From the NCBI RefSeq assembly GCF_007676705.1, contig NZ_VEBF01000001.1, positions 1,922,001 through 1,986,000 on the forward strand: a DNA stretch of 64,000 nt. The letters run 5' to 3'. The first letter of the stretch is position 1. Each line of letters begins with the position of its first letter. The stretch is from Paenibacillus xylanexedens. Its GTDB lineage: Bacteria; Bacillota; Bacilli; Paenibacillales; Paenibacillaceae. Positions 26,000 through 35,313 of the stretch are shown in pieces. Under the pieces are notes generated by a model. That model was not told the origin of the DNA, did not search any database, and worked only from the letters and a program-made list of their open reading frames with translations. Both the position numbers and the translations under genes were made by a program.

Positions 26000-26349
26000 T
26001 CCTGCATAGGGTGCCTTCGGGGATAGAAATTTCTTAGCTAGCCAGGATGATCGTAGTGTCCTTGCGTCTTGTTTTTTAGGGGGCTTGGGATTTAAGGTTA
26101 GTAACGGTCGTACTCAGGATATTCACGAATCGGAGTTTGCCCGCTAAACCGACCACACCCTATTTCACCGATCTCTACTTTCCAACAAAATCTCTGAACC
26201 TTACCTAGTCTACGGTTTGCGGTTCAGCGTTTTAGAGTTTAGAATTTTAGAGTCTAATTTTTAACTAGACGAAATACTTGCATCTAGATACTTTCTGCAA
26301 ACTAGTAATCTCACTAACCATTTTGGACTACACACGACACACGAAATAG

Positions 26350-26400
26350 AAAGAGCTGTCCCCTAACGTCAGACTCATGACGAGAGGACAGCTCTTTTTT
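26350..26400 (+). terminator. Strong hairpin terminator
   Basis: AAAGAGCTGTCC...ACGTC...GACG...GGACAGCTCTTTTTT. The T-tract is on the plus strand; on the minus strand the tail is only TTTCTATTT. It lies between the convergent mqnD and pcp genes. Confidence 0.85.
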
Positions 26401-26586
26401 ACTTCATATTTCAACTTCATATTTATACTCATATCTATCACTTTACCCAACCCAAGATCGAAGCAGAAAGAAACCTATCTACTTCACTCCTTCCCAATCC
26501 ACTGCTCTCCCTTTCACAACTGTGGTCTACGAATCCAACCGTCACCTACAATTCAGCACAACTGTGTCTACTCTCGCAATCATCCC

Positions 26587-27210
26587 CTACGAATCTGCCA
26601 CAACCGCGCGAATCATTATACACAGCGCATCCAGCATCATGGGAATAGGCAGCGACGGAACGGAGGGTTGCAGCACCGCCATCTCTGTTGAGGCTGGAAA
26701 GTGTACAAATCCGGCACGGATCGGGAGCTGTCCTACTCGAATGTGATCCAGCACCCGGTACATCGTGTTGTTGCATATATACGTGCCTGCTGTATTGGAC
26801 ACCGTAGCCGGAATACCTGCAGCGGACATGTCATTCACCATGGCACGTATGGGCAAGGTGGAGAACAGGCCGTCCGGACCTCCTTCCACAATCGGCTCGT
26901 CCACCGGGCGTTGCCCCTGGTTATCCGCGTAGGAGCCAGGAGGAATGTCTTTAACATTAACGGCAATACGCTCCGGCGTGATGGAAGTTCTGCCCTTGGC
27001 TAGCCCACAGGCGATGACCACATCGGGCCGATAAGCTTCCAGCTCTGCGATCAGCAGGTCTGCACATTCATTGAAGTGCACAGGCAACAGTACTGTTTTT
27101 AGCTCAGCACCCTCCATCACTTCGTTCGCAAGAGCTTCCATTAACGCTCCCGTTGGATTCACCACATCCCCGCCAAACGGTTCAAACCCGGATATCAGAA
27201 TCTTCACCAT
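26587..27210 (-). CDS. pcp: Pyroglutamyl-peptidase I
   Basis: A 207-residue cytoplasmic cysteine peptidase (family C15) that removes N-terminal pyroglutamate. From the ATG at 27210 (AGGAG about 10 nt upstream) the catalytic triad is Glu80 (TPERIAVN), Cys146 (SNTAGTYICN) and His170 (AGFVHFPAS). The N-terminal ILISGFEPFGGDVVNP motif is also typical. Nineteen bases separate the start from the stop of the upstream oxidoreductase, so the two probably share a transcript. Confidence 0.95.
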   Translation of the reverse strand: MVKILISGFEPFGGDVVNPTGALMEALANEVMEGAELKTVLLPVHFNECADLLIAELEAYRPDVVIACGLAKGRTSITPERIAVNVKDIPPGSYADNQGQRPVDEPIVEGGPDGLFSTLPIRAMVNDMSAAGIPATVSNTAGTYICNNTMYRVLDHIRVGQLPIRAGFVHFPASTEMAVLQPSVPSLPIPMMLDALCIMIRAVVADS

Positions 27211-27231
27211 CACACGTCCACTCCTGTCTGA

Positions 27232-28233
27232 TTACTCCGATTTGTAACGCAAGCCCCACTGCCCCCGAATCGTGTCCATCAGCTTCATGATTTCCAGGGA
27301 TTCGTCCAGTTTAATGGTATTGCTCTCCGTCCGGCCTTCCAAGATACAGCGTCCCGCTTCTTCTGCCTCAAAAGCATAACCAATACATGTTCGATCATCC
27401 ATGAACTTCTCGGGCTCATCCTGACCATTCACATGCAGATAGGCTTCTTTACCCGCCAGGAATAAAGGTAGACGAATCTTGCCTTCTGTACCGTATATGA
27501 CCGCTTCATTGCTGAGGTTCAGACGAATAGCAGCACTCAGTGATGCAGAACGCCCCTCGGAATAGGACAACAATACGGAAAATTGCTCGTCCACACCCGT
27601 CTCACCGATATTGGCTGTGCTCCATACATGCTGGGGCTGTTCGCCAAAGATCATCGAAGCAAAGGAGATCGGGTACACCCCTGCATCCAGCAAAGCACCC
27701 CCACCCAGATCCGGGTTAAGCAAGCGACCTTCCGGCTCCCAGCCGATACGGAATCCAAAGTCTGCCTGGACCAAACGGACTTCACCAATTCGCCCTTCTT
27801 CAATCCATGCTCTGGCTTGGGCAATTGGCGGCAAGAAGCGTGTCCACATGCCCTCCATCAGAAATAGCTTGCGCTCTCGCGCAGTCTCCACCAGCTGCTC
27901 CAACTGACGCGCATTCATCGTAAATGGCTTCTCACAGAGAACCGCTTTCCCTGCCTCCAGACAAGCCATCACATTCTCTTTATGTACAGGATGAGGTGTT
28001 GCCACATAGATAATATCCACCTCAGGGTCTTGCAGCATTTCATCATACGAGCCGTAAGCGCGTGCAAAACCATATTCAGCTGCAAACTTCTCCGCGCTTC
28101 CCGCTGTCCGCGAACCTACCGCTGCCTTCTCCGCGTTCCCTGCATGCTCCAAATCTCTTGCGAACTGGGATGCAATCCATCCCGTGCCCATAATGCCCCA
28201 ACGTACTTTGTTCCGTCCTTCTACTGCTGTCAT
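27232..28233 (-). CDS. Gfo/Idh/MocA-family oxidoreductase
   Basis: A 333-residue NAD(P)-dependent dehydrogenase. The Rossmann motif is WGIMGTGWIASQFARDL, the cofactor/catalytic EKP is in AVLCEKPFTMNARQ, and the C-terminal half has the alpha/beta domain with DLGGGALLDAGVYPISFASMIFG, the family's substrate-side motif. It is closest in pattern to dihydrodiol-dehydrogenase-like members. It is the first gene of a two-gene unit with pcp. The substrate, probably a sugar or polyol derivative, cannot be told. Confidence 0.88.
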   Translation of the reverse strand: MTAVEGRNKVRWGIMGTGWIASQFARDLEHAGNAEKAAVGSRTAGSAEKFAAEYGFARAYGSYDEMLQDPEVDIIYVATPHPVHKENVMACLEAGKAVLCEKPFTMNARQLEQLVETARERKLFLMEGMWTRFLPPIAQARAWIEEGRIGEVRLVQADFGFRIGWEPEGRLLNPDLGGGALLDAGVYPISFASMIFGEQPQHVWSTANIGETGVDEQFSVLLSYSEGRSASLSAAIRLNLSNEAVIYGTEGKIRLPLFLAGKEAYLHVNGQDEPEKFMDDRTCIGYAFEAEEAGRCILEGRTESNTIKLDESLEIMKLMDTIRGQWGLRYKSE

Positions 28234-28381
28234 ATTAAAGCCTCCCTACTGCAAATTGAGTTAAAAGGTTATGATTCAGATCAGACCAACATGGTATCCC
28301 CTTTATTTTACCAAAAAGAAACGCTCACGTCAGAAAACGTTTTCGTCCTACATCTGAACAGAAATAAATACATCGTTTTGC

Positions 28382-28431
28382 TTGACGATATGTCATATCA
28401 AACTTATGATTTAGTTAGTCGACTAACTAAA
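28382..28431 (+). promoter_or_regulatory. Promoter with perfect MarR operator
   Basis: TTGACG (28382-28387) and TATGAT (28405-28410) are spaced 17 bp. Immediately after is a perfect 22-bp palindrome, TTTAGTTAGTC/GACTAACTAAA (28410-28431), covering the start site. This is the expected autoregulatory site of the MarR gene and controls the exporter genes downstream. Confidence 0.88.
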
Positions 28432-28454
28432 AGGATATGAACGGAGCGGAATAT

Positions 28455-28889
28455 ATGAACCCAGTCCAGAATGATCGGTTAATGGGACAATTATCCGAAC
28501 TTGTGAAGCTAAAACGCTACAAGGTTCATGAGAAACTTGTGAACCACCCCGAGTTATACCCAGGGCAGCCCCCTTTGCTGTTTGAGCTTGAACGGGAAGA
28601 TGGTCAATCCCAGAAAAAGCTGGCCGAACAACTTCAGCGCAGTCCCGCAACGGTAACGGTGATGCTCAAGCGTATGGAAACATCCGGTTATATTAGACGC
28701 GAAGCCGACCCGAAGGATCTGCGCAGTCTGCGGGTATACCTGACAGATCAGGGGCGCTCCGCGCTAAAAGAATTGAGAGAAGTGGTTCAGGAGTTGGAAC
28801 AGCAGGCCCAGAAAGATTTTACCCCGGAAGAATCCCGGATCATGTCTGCACTCGCACAGCGTATGCTTCAAAACCTGCGTGAAGCCTGA
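28455..28889 (+). CDS. MarR-family repressor
   Basis: A 144-residue winged-helix regulator. The ATG at 28455 follows ACGGAGCGG; an ATG at 28437 is too close to its possible site. The DNA-binding region has QSQKKLAEQLQRSPATVTVMLKRMETSGYIRRE followed by the beta wing DPKDLRSLRVYLTDQGR. It heads an operon with two ABC half-exporters and probably represses it until an exported compound binds. The operator is the 28410-28431 palindrome. Confidence 0.92.
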   Translation: MNPVQNDRLMGQLSELVKLKRYKVHEKLVNHPELYPGQPPLLFELEREDGQSQKKLAEQLQRSPATVTVMLKRMETSGYIRREADPKDLRSLRVYLTDQGRSALKELREVVQELEQQAQKDFTPEESRIMSALAQRMLQNLREA

Positions 28890-28957
28890 GGCGATGCAGA
28901 CTCTCGACCTTGCTAACAACAACTTGCTTATGCAATTAAAACTGAGGTGATTTCCTA

Positions 28958-30748
28958 TTGTGGACGTTAAAACGATTCTTGACCCCGTATAAGTCGGCGG
29001 CGATCCTCGCCCCGCTGCTCATGGTACTTGAGGTTGCCATGGACCTGCTTCAGCCCAAGCTGATGTCCAGCATCGTGGATAATGGTGTGCTTGCAGGGAA
29101 CCTGTCCCATATCGTAACTACAGGTCTGATCATGCTACTTGTTGCGTTAATCGGCTGGGTTGGCGGCGCAGGCTGTACACTCTATTCAAGCAAGGCTGCC
29201 GTTGGATACGGCACGGACCTGCGCCAGGAGTTGTTTGACCATATTCAAACCTTCTCCTTCCGTAATCTCGATACGTTCCAGGAAGGTTCTCTGATTACTC
29301 GTCTAACCAGTGATATTACCCAGATGCAGACCTTTGTGCAGATGCTGCTGCGGATGTTTATCCGTTCGCCGATGCTGATCATCGGTAGTATCATCATGGC
29401 GTTTACGATCAGTGTGAAGCTGGCTTTGATTCTTATTGCGACTGTGCCGGTACTGTTTATTATTTTATTTATCCTGATAAAAGCTTCCTATCCACTGTTC
29501 GCCAGCGTGCAGAGCAAGCTTGATCAGGTCAATGCCGTTCTTCAGGAGAATCTTGCCGGCATCCGTGTCGTCAAGGCATTTGCACGTGCGCGTCTGGAGA
29601 AAAAACGGTTCAAACAATCCAATGAAGATTACACCTCAACTGCCGTGAAAGCATGGCGGATCGTCACACTGAATGCACCCGTGCTCAGCCTTATGCTGAA
29701 CGCTACTATTGTAGCGGTGTTGTGGTTCGGAGGTTTCCAGGTAGTGGGAGGCGATATTGCCGCCGGGGATCTGATTGCTTTTATCAACTATGTCACGGTT
29801 GTACTCTCGTCCCTCACATCAATTGGCATGATGATGATGAGCTTCTCCCGTGCCAAGGTATCTGCTGCCCGGATCAACGAGGTGCTACATACACAGCCGG
29901 ATATTCAATCGGGATCGGGAACCGATAACTCCGAGAATGTACAGTCACACCAGACTACCCTTGATCCTTCTCCATACCATCCGTCTTCCCTTCACTCAGA
30001 CGCCATGGGTCAAGTGGAGTTCAGAGACGTATATTTCCGTTATGACGGAGAACACACTCTCACCGGAATTAACCTGATCGCTCGACCCGGCGAAAAAGTG
30101 GCTTTGCTCGGTTCAACAGGATCAGGCAAAACATCGCTGGTGCAGCTGATTCCCCGTCTGTATGATGCTTCGCAGGGTGAAGTGCTCGTGAACGGAGTGG
30201 ACGTCCGTCACTGGGATCTTCAGAATCTTCGCAGCCGTGTATCCATTGTGCTGCAGGAATCCATCCTGTTCAGCGGCACCATCCGGGATAACATTTGCTT
30301 CGGCCGGCCCGGTGCAACGGATGCTGAATTGCGTGCTGCGGCTCAAGCTGCGGCGGCGGATGATTTTATTATGAAACTGAAGGATGGCTATGACACGGAG
30401 CTGGGTCAGCGCGGGGTCAATCTGTCCGGTGGACAGAAACAGCGTATATCCATTGCACGCGCCCTGCTCATGCGGCCGGAAGTGCTGATTCTGGATGATA
30501 GCACCAGTGCGGTCGATCTGCGTACGGAAGCCAGCATTCAGAAGGCTTTGCAGTCCTTGATGAAAGACAGCACGACCTTTTTGATTGCACAGCGGATCTC
30601 TTCCGTGAGGGATGCCGACTGCATATATGTCATTGATGAAGGGCAGATCGTTGCCAGCGGTACACATGATCATCTCATGGCTCATTCATCACACTATCAA
30701 GCCATCTATTATTCGCAGCAACGGAAGGAGGATGTTCAATTTGGCTAA
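28958..30748 (+). CDS. Heterodimeric ABC exporter, degenerate-site subunit
   Basis: A 596-residue half-transporter: six membrane helices (about residues 15-290), then an ATPase domain. The start is TTG at 28958, after GAGGTGATT. Walker A is GSTGSGKTS and the signature LSGGQ is intact, but the catalytic Glu after Walker B is Asp (LILDDSTSAVD) and the switch His is Gln (IAQRISS). That is the known asymmetry of BmrC/LmrC-type subunits. It pairs with the next gene as a drug exporter. A ~35-residue polar, Ser/His/Thr-rich linker lies between the two domains. Confidence 0.9.
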   Translation: MWTLKRFLTPYKSAAILAPLLMVLEVAMDLLQPKLMSSIVDNGVLAGNLSHIVTTGLIMLLVALIGWVGGAGCTLYSSKAAVGYGTDLRQELFDHIQTFSFRNLDTFQEGSLITRLTSDITQMQTFVQMLLRMFIRSPMLIIGSIIMAFTISVKLALILIATVPVLFIILFILIKASYPLFASVQSKLDQVNAVLQENLAGIRVVKAFARARLEKKRFKQSNEDYTSTAVKAWRIVTLNAPVLSLMLNATIVAVLWFGGFQVVGGDIAAGDLIAFINYVTVVLSSLTSIGMMMMSFSRAKVSAARINEVLHTQPDIQSGSGTDNSENVQSHQTTLDPSPYHPSSLHSDAMGQVEFRDVYFRYDGEHTLTGINLIARPGEKVALLGSTGSGKTSLVQLIPRLYDASQGEVLVNGVDVRHWDLQNLRSRVSIVLQESILFSGTIRDNICFGRPGATDAELRAAAQAAAADDFIMKLKDGYDTELGQRGVNLSGGQKQRISIARALLMRPEVLILDDSTSAVDLRTEASIQKALQSLMKDSTTFLIAQRISSVRDADCIYVIDEGQIVASGTHDHLMAHSSHYQAIYYSQQRKEDVQFG

Positions 30749-32564
30749 ACCTGCATCTTCCTCCCCTCAGCAAACCGTCGTTCCTCCGATTGGAAGACCC
30801 GGACCAGCGGGCAGAGGACCTGTCCCCAAAGTCAGAGCCAAAAATGCTCGCCATGCCCTGATTCGGGTATGGTCGTACATGGGACGTCATCGCAAAGGAG
30901 TTATTGCTGCATTGGTGCTGACTGCTCTCGGAACACTGCTCAATCTGGCAGGACCTTACCTTCTCGGACGTGCCGTTAACGAACATATCGTTCCCAAAGT
31001 AACAGCGGGCTTGCTGAAGGAATGTCTCCTCTTGCTGAGTGTTTATGTCTTTGGCTCGCTCCTGATGTGGGCTCAATCCTATGTCATGATTGGTGTGTCC
31101 CAACTGACCGTCAAGGATCTGCGACATGCATTGTTCTCGCGGCTGCAAGAGCTGCCTGTAAGCTTTTTCGATAAAAATCAAAGCGGGGACCTGATGAGCC
31201 GGGCCACCAATGATATCGATAATGTATCCACAACGCTGAATCAAAGTGTAACCCAATTGATGTCCAGTGCCATCCTGCTCGTCGGCTCCTTGTCAATCAT
31301 GTTTGCGCTCGATGTTCGCCTTACATTGCTCAGTCTGGTGACGGTACCCTTAATCACCATCGCCACTCGCCTGATCGCTTCGAGAACCCGCAAACACTTC
31401 ACTGCTCAGCAGAAGTTACTTGGTGAACTTAATGGATATGCTCAGGAGACCATTGCTGGACAGAAAGTCGTGGCGGCCTATAACCGACAGGATCAGGCAC
31501 ATCAACATTTTGAGAACCTGAACGAGAAACTACGCACATCCAGCACACAAGCCCAGACCGTTTCGGGTCTGGTTGGCCCTACAATGAACGTGATGAATAA
31601 TATCGGGTTTGCCATACTCGCCTCAGTAGGTGGATGGATGGCTTATCATGATCTGACGTCTATCGGACTAATCGTCAGTTTTCTCGCATACTCCCGCCAG
31701 ATTGAACGGCCGCTCAACGATCTGGCCAATCAATACAATCTGATTCAGGCTGCCATTGCAGGTGCTGAACGCGTGTTTCACATCATGGATACACCTGGTG
31801 AATATGTGGAGGAACAGAAAAAACAGCTGGATCAGATTCAGGGTAAAGTCGTATTTGAAGACGTCTCCTTCGGGTACAGTGCCGAGAGAGATATTCTGAA
31901 GAAGGTCAGCTTTACCGCCAAACCTGGCGAGATGATTGCACTTGTTGGACCGACCGGTGCAGGTAAAACGACCATTATCAACTTATTACCTCGTTTCTAC
32001 GAGATTACAGGCGGACGGATTACCATCGATGGATGTGACATCTCGGAACTGGAGAAGGACCCGTTACGGCGGCAACTTGGCATTGTGCTTCAGGATGCCT
32101 ACTTGTTCTCGGGTACCATTCGCGACAATCTTGCCTACGGCAAGCCTGACGCAACCGATGAACAGATCAGGCAAGCAGCTATACTTGCGAATGCACATTC
32201 GTTCATCCGCAAACTGTCCCAAGGCTACGATACGCCCATCATTTCCGGGGGAAGCAATCTGAGTCAGGGACAGCGGCAACTGTTAACCATTGCCCGGGCA
32301 ATTCTTGCCGATCCAGCCATTCTTATTCTGGATGAAGCGACCAGCAGCATAGATACACGGACCGAAATGCAGATTCAGGAAGCGATGCGCACCTTGATGA
32401 AAGACCGTACCAGCTTTGTCATCGCCCACAGGCTAAGCACAATCCGTGAGGCCGATCAGATTCTCGTCATTGATGATGGACAGATCGCTGAACGGGGAAG
32501 CCATGACGAGTTGATGCAGCAGCAAGGTTTCTACTATCAGTTACATCAGGGACAACAAAATTAA
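30741..32564 (+). CDS. Heterodimeric ABC exporter, canonical-site subunit
   Basis: A half-transporter of about 607 residues. The start is probably TTG at 30741, which sits 9 nt after AAGGAGG; the in-frame ATG at 30732 abuts that site. The N-terminal ~45 residues are Pro/Arg-rich and polar, then six membrane helices and an ATPase domain with GPTGAGKTT, LILDEATSSID (catalytic Glu present) and AHRLST (His present). The signature is LSQGQRQ rather than LSGGQ. The mirror-image defects of the two subunits fit one working ATP site per dimer. It overlaps the first subunit's end. Confidence 0.9.
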   Translation: MAKPASSSPQQTVVPPIGRPGPAGRGPVPKVRAKNARHALIRVWSYMGRHRKGVIAALVLTALGTLLNLAGPYLLGRAVNEHIVPKVTAGLLKECLLLLSVYVFGSLLMWAQSYVMIGVSQLTVKDLRHALFSRLQELPVSFFDKNQSGDLMSRATNDIDNVSTTLNQSVTQLMSSAILLVGSLSIMFALDVRLTLLSLVTVPLITIATRLIASRTRKHFTAQQKLLGELNGYAQETIAGQKVVAAYNRQDQAHQHFENLNEKLRTSSTQAQTVSGLVGPTMNVMNNIGFAILASVGGWMAYHDLTSIGLIVSFLAYSRQIERPLNDLANQYNLIQAAIAGAERVFHIMDTPGEYVEEQKKQLDQIQGKVVFEDVSFGYSAERDILKKVSFTAKPGEMIALVGPTGAGKTTIINLLPRFYEITGGRITIDGCDISELEKDPLRRQLGIVLQDAYLFSGTIRDNLAYGKPDATDEQIRQAAILANAHSFIRKLSQGYDTPIISGGSNLSQGQRQLLTIARAILADPAILILDEATSSIDTRTEMQIQEAMRTLMKDRTSFVIAHRLSTIREADQILVIDDGQIAERGSHDELMQQQGFYYQLHQGQQN

Positions 32565-32590
32565 CCCTCCCTGCCCTTGAAGACAAGACG

Positions 32591-32632
32591 AAAACGCCGC
32601 AAACGGTTTTCCGGAACCCGATTGCGGCGTTT
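32591..32632. terminator. Bidirectional terminator between exporter and lpxA
   Basis: AAAACGCCGCAA...TTGCGGCGTTT hairpin lying between the convergent ABC exporter and lpxA genes, with A/T tails on both sides. Confidence 0.85.
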
Positions 32633-32637
32633 CCATT

Positions 32638-33414
32638 TTATCGTTTCATTCGTACAATTCCGCGTGTAGATTTATTTAAAAAATTCAATGTGTGTTCTTT
32701 AAATTCAGAAGGAGGTAAGTTGTTTATTTCTTCAATAGATTGATCGAGAGTTCGTTTTTGGCGAAATAAAATGGTATTAATCTTTTTTATCATGCTTAAT
32801 TCTTCATTTGAAAATCCATTTCTTCTCAGACCAATGGTATTAATACCATGTATGTACGAACGTGCACCATCTGCTAAAGAATATGGAACAATATCTTGGG
32901 AAACTTTACTTCCCGCTCCGATCATTGCAAATCTTCCGATGTTACATGATTGGTGTACACCAGAACCACAACCAAAAGTGATATAGTCTTCAATATGAAC
33001 ATGTCCGCCAATTTGAACATTATTGACGATAACGTTGTGATCTCCCATCAATACATCATGTGCGATATGAGCATAATTCATAATAAAGTTGTTACTGCCT
33101 ACTCGCGTGAAACCATCTCCTTTTGATGTGCCTCTACATATGGTGACATACTCTCTCAAGGTATTATTATCTCCAATAATGAGATACGACTCTTCGCCTT
33201 GGTAACTTTTATCTTGTGGATCCGAACCGATAATGGCACCATGTGAAATATAGTTATTCCCCCCCAATATCGTGTTAGCCCCTATGATAACGTGACTTCC
33301 AATCCTACACCCGCTACCTATTTTTGAATTCTCTTCAATGATACTGAAAGGTCCGACTTCGACATCGTTCCCAATTATTGCAGTAGGATGAATAATCGCT
33401 GTGTGATGTATCAT
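32638..33414 (-). CDS. lpxA: LpxA: UDP-GlcNAc O-acyltransferase
   Basis: A 258-residue left-handed beta-helix protein, full length against E. coli LpxA (262). It transfers a 3-hydroxyacyl chain from acyl-ACP to the 3-OH of UDP-GlcNAc, the first lipid A step. Evidence: hexapeptide repeats from residue 5; the catalytic segment NYAHIAHD with His119 aligned to E. coli His125; NNVQIGGHVHIEDY; SGVHQSCNIG; and the C-terminal GINTIGLRRNGFS plus FLNKSTRGIVR, which are specific to LpxA. The ATG overlaps the lpxD stop (ATGA). AT-rich relative to neighbours. Such a gene is unexpected in a monoderm Firmicute. Confidence 0.92.
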   Translation of the reverse strand: MIHHTAIIHPTAIIGNDVEVGPFSIIEENSKIGSGCRIGSHVIIGANTILGGNNYISHGAIIGSDPQDKSYQGEESYLIIGDNNTLREYVTICRGTSKGDGFTRVGSNNFIMNYAHIAHDVLMGDHNVIVNNVQIGGHVHIEDYITFGCGSGVHQSCNIGRFAMIGAGSKVSQDIVPYSLADGARSYIHGINTIGLRRNGFSNEELSMIKKINTILFRQKRTLDQSIEEINNLPPSEFKEHTLNFLNKSTRGIVRMKR

Positions 33415-34436
33415 TTAGCACCTTCCTTTGTTTTGGAAAGTTCATCCAGTTTTTCATTTAGTTTTTTTATCGTTTTTGGGAGTCTGGAAAGTGCAGCCGA
33501 TTCTCGTAGTTGTCTCTTATGTGAACGAGCTGTATATCCCGAAACCATTGAGTTCTCGGGCATGTTTTTAGTCACCATGGCTCTAGCTAAAACAACGCAG
33601 CTGTCTCCAATGGTAATATTATTAATAACCGCACTTCCACCAGCCATTATGACGCGATTACCAATTTTCGATGATCCCCCGATTGCACTTGTACCTGCGA
33701 TAATGCAGTGCTCACCAATCTGGACATTATGACCAATTTGAATAAGGTTGTCCATTTTGGTTCCTCTACCAATGGTTGTTGAATCAATCGTTCCGCGATC
33801 AATAGTGGTATTTGCCCCAATTTCAACATCATCAAAAATAATGACATTTCCAATATGGGGGATTTTCACTTGTTTTTGCCCATCCCACTCAAAACCAAAC
33901 CCATCAGCGCCAATCACTGCGCCAGAGTGAATGATGACATGATCTCCAATGATAGTATCATGTAAAACAGTGACATTAGGGTGTATCACGCAATTCTTTC
34001 CAATGGTCACATTTCTACCAATAAATGAATGCGTGGAAATAATGGTATGATCCCCAATCGAAACATCTTCTTTGATTACCGCGAACTTGTCGATCTGAAC
34101 ATGGTAGCCTAATGTTACCGAAGGCTCAATTGTTGCTGACGATACTACGCCACTACTTTTGGTTTTCTCACTAAACATTTCAATTAAACGAATAAAATCG
34201 AGTCTGGGGTTTTTCACCTTAATAACAGGTACTTTGAATTCTTTTATTGTCGTTTCTGGCACAATGAAAGCTGAAGCATAACATTGATCTAATTTATTTA
34301 GATTTTTATCCGTAACAAAAGCGATTTCTCCCTCTTTAGCAGCATATATTGAGCCTACACCTGTTATAACGACATTACCGTCACCTATTAGAATCCCATT
34401 TAACTGTTCAGAAATTTCATTTAAATTACATGGCAT
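33411..34436 (-). CDS. lpxD: LpxD: UDP-3-O-acylglucosamine N-acyltransferase
   Basis: A 341-residue protein, the same length as E. coli LpxD. It N-acylates UDP-3-O-acyl-glucosamine using hydroxyacyl-ACP. The N-terminal ~95 residues form the uridine-binding domain (GVGSIYAAKEGEIAFVTD). A hexapeptide beta-helix follows with GADGFGF (177-182), TTIDRGTIDSTTIG and KMDNLIQIGHNVQIG, containing the catalytic His236. A Lys/Glu-rich helical tail ends the protein. AAGGAGA precedes the ATG. It lies 20 bp after lpxC and overlaps lpxA. Confidence 0.93.
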   Translation of the reverse strand: MPCNLNEISEQLNGILIGDGNVVITGVGSIYAAKEGEIAFVTDKNLNKLDQCYASAFIVPETTIKEFKVPVIKVKNPRLDFIRLIEMFSEKTKSSGVVSSATIEPSVTLGYHVQIDKFAVIKEDVSIGDHTIISTHSFIGRNVTIGKNCVIHPNVTVLHDTIIGDHVIIHSGAVIGADGFGFEWDGQKQVKIPHIGNVIIFDDVEIGANTTIDRGTIDSTTIGRGTKMDNLIQIGHNVQIGEHCIIAGTSAIGGSSKIGNRVIMAGGSAVINNITIGDSCVVLARAMVTKNMPENSMVSGYTARSHKRQLRESAALSRLPKTIKKLNEKLDELSKTKEGAK

Positions 34437-34456
34437 AATACCGTCTCCTTTTCTAT

Positions 34457-35287
34457 TTAGATTAGATTATTTAATAGTTCTCTAGCAAAAAGAGTGTTCA
34501 AGTAATGAGAGGTTCCCGATCCTATGATTGTTGCATGAAAAGAAGGAATCAAAGCTAAATCACCAATAAGATCCAGCAGCTTGTGACGAGACAATTCATC
34601 CTGAAAACGTAAGTTGGGATAAATTTTCTGTTTACCAATGACTATTCCATGATCTAAAGATGCTCCTTGGATTAAACCTTTGCTTTTTAGGTACATCACT
34701 TCTTCTTCAAAACAAAAGGTCCTAGCTGGCGCAATATCAGTGATGTAATCGTTTTCTATAAAATTAAAATTGGAGGTCTGATCCGAGAGATAGGCCATTT
34801 TATGTTCATTTTTAAAACACACACTATAGGAGATCATGGAGGAGGGATGAGCTTCAAGAAAAGAATTACCGTGCTCAACTCTAACTTTTTGTTGTATATG
34901 AAGGTACGTTTTTTTGACTTCTTGCTGTACATGGCCAACTTCTAAAATCTTGGCTGCAATATCGGTAGCGCTGCCATCAAAAATAGGTAATTCTTCACCA
35001 TTAACATCAATAATCACGTTATCGATGCCCATCCCTCGGACAGCAGACAGTGTATGTTCAACCATAGATACAACGTATCCATGCATGTTTTTAAGTTGTG
35101 TGCAACGTTCCGTATTGGATACACTATCGATTTTAGCTTCAATAATTTCATATGGATGTACATCCACTCTTCTAAAAACAATACCTGTGTTTGGTTGTGC
35201 AGAATGCAGAGTTATCTCTGACAAATTACCACTATGTATAGCAATGCCGTCTAATGTAAAACTATTACGAATCGTTTTTTGGTACAT
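34457..35287 (-). CDS. lpxC: LpxC: UDP-3-O-acyl-GlcNAc deacetylase
   Basis: A 276-residue zinc hydrolase, similar in length to Aquifex LpxC. It removes acetate from UDP-3-O-acyl-GlcNAc, the committed lipid A step. All known active-site residues are visible: Glu77 and His78 (VEHTLSAV), His235 and Asp239 as the other zinc ligands (RHKLLDLIGD), Lys236, Asp243 and His261 (GTSHYLNTL). NGEELPIFDGSA and APARTFCFEEEVMYLKSKGLIQGASLD are family motifs. GGAGGAGATGCT precedes the ATG. It is the first gene of lpxC-lpxD-lpxA, behind a leader copied from the neighbouring kinase gene. Confidence 0.94.
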   Translation of the reverse strand: MYQKTIRNSFTLDGIAIHSGNLSEITLHSAQPNTGIVFRRVDVHPYEIIEAKIDSVSNTERCTQLKNMHGYVVSMVEHTLSAVRGMGIDNVIIDVNGEELPIFDGSATDIAAKILEVGHVQQEVKKTYLHIQQKVRVEHGNSFLEAHPSSMISYSVCFKNEHKMAYLSDQTSNFNFIENDYITDIAPARTFCFEEEVMYLKSKGLIQGASLDHGIVIGKQKIYPNLRFQDELSRHKLLDLIGDLALIPSFHATIIGSGTSHYLNTLFARELLNNLI

Positions 35288-35313
35288 AGCATCTCCTCCG
35301 TTTTAATTGAATA

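Larger units (their letters stand above)
25748..26586. other. Gene-free region with inverted repeat and terminator
   Basis: About 840 bp between convergent mqnD and pcp. No supported gene. It holds the large imperfect inverted repeat at 25802-25999 and a strong hairpin at 26350-26400; between them (26000-26350) I see nothing recognisable. Confidence 0.6.

Noticed and set aside
32638..33414. LpxA read as a generic sugar O-acetyltransferase
   Set aside because: LpxA-specific C-terminal motifs and the His-containing NYAHIAHD segment, plus neighbours lpxC and lpxD, make the generic call unlikely.
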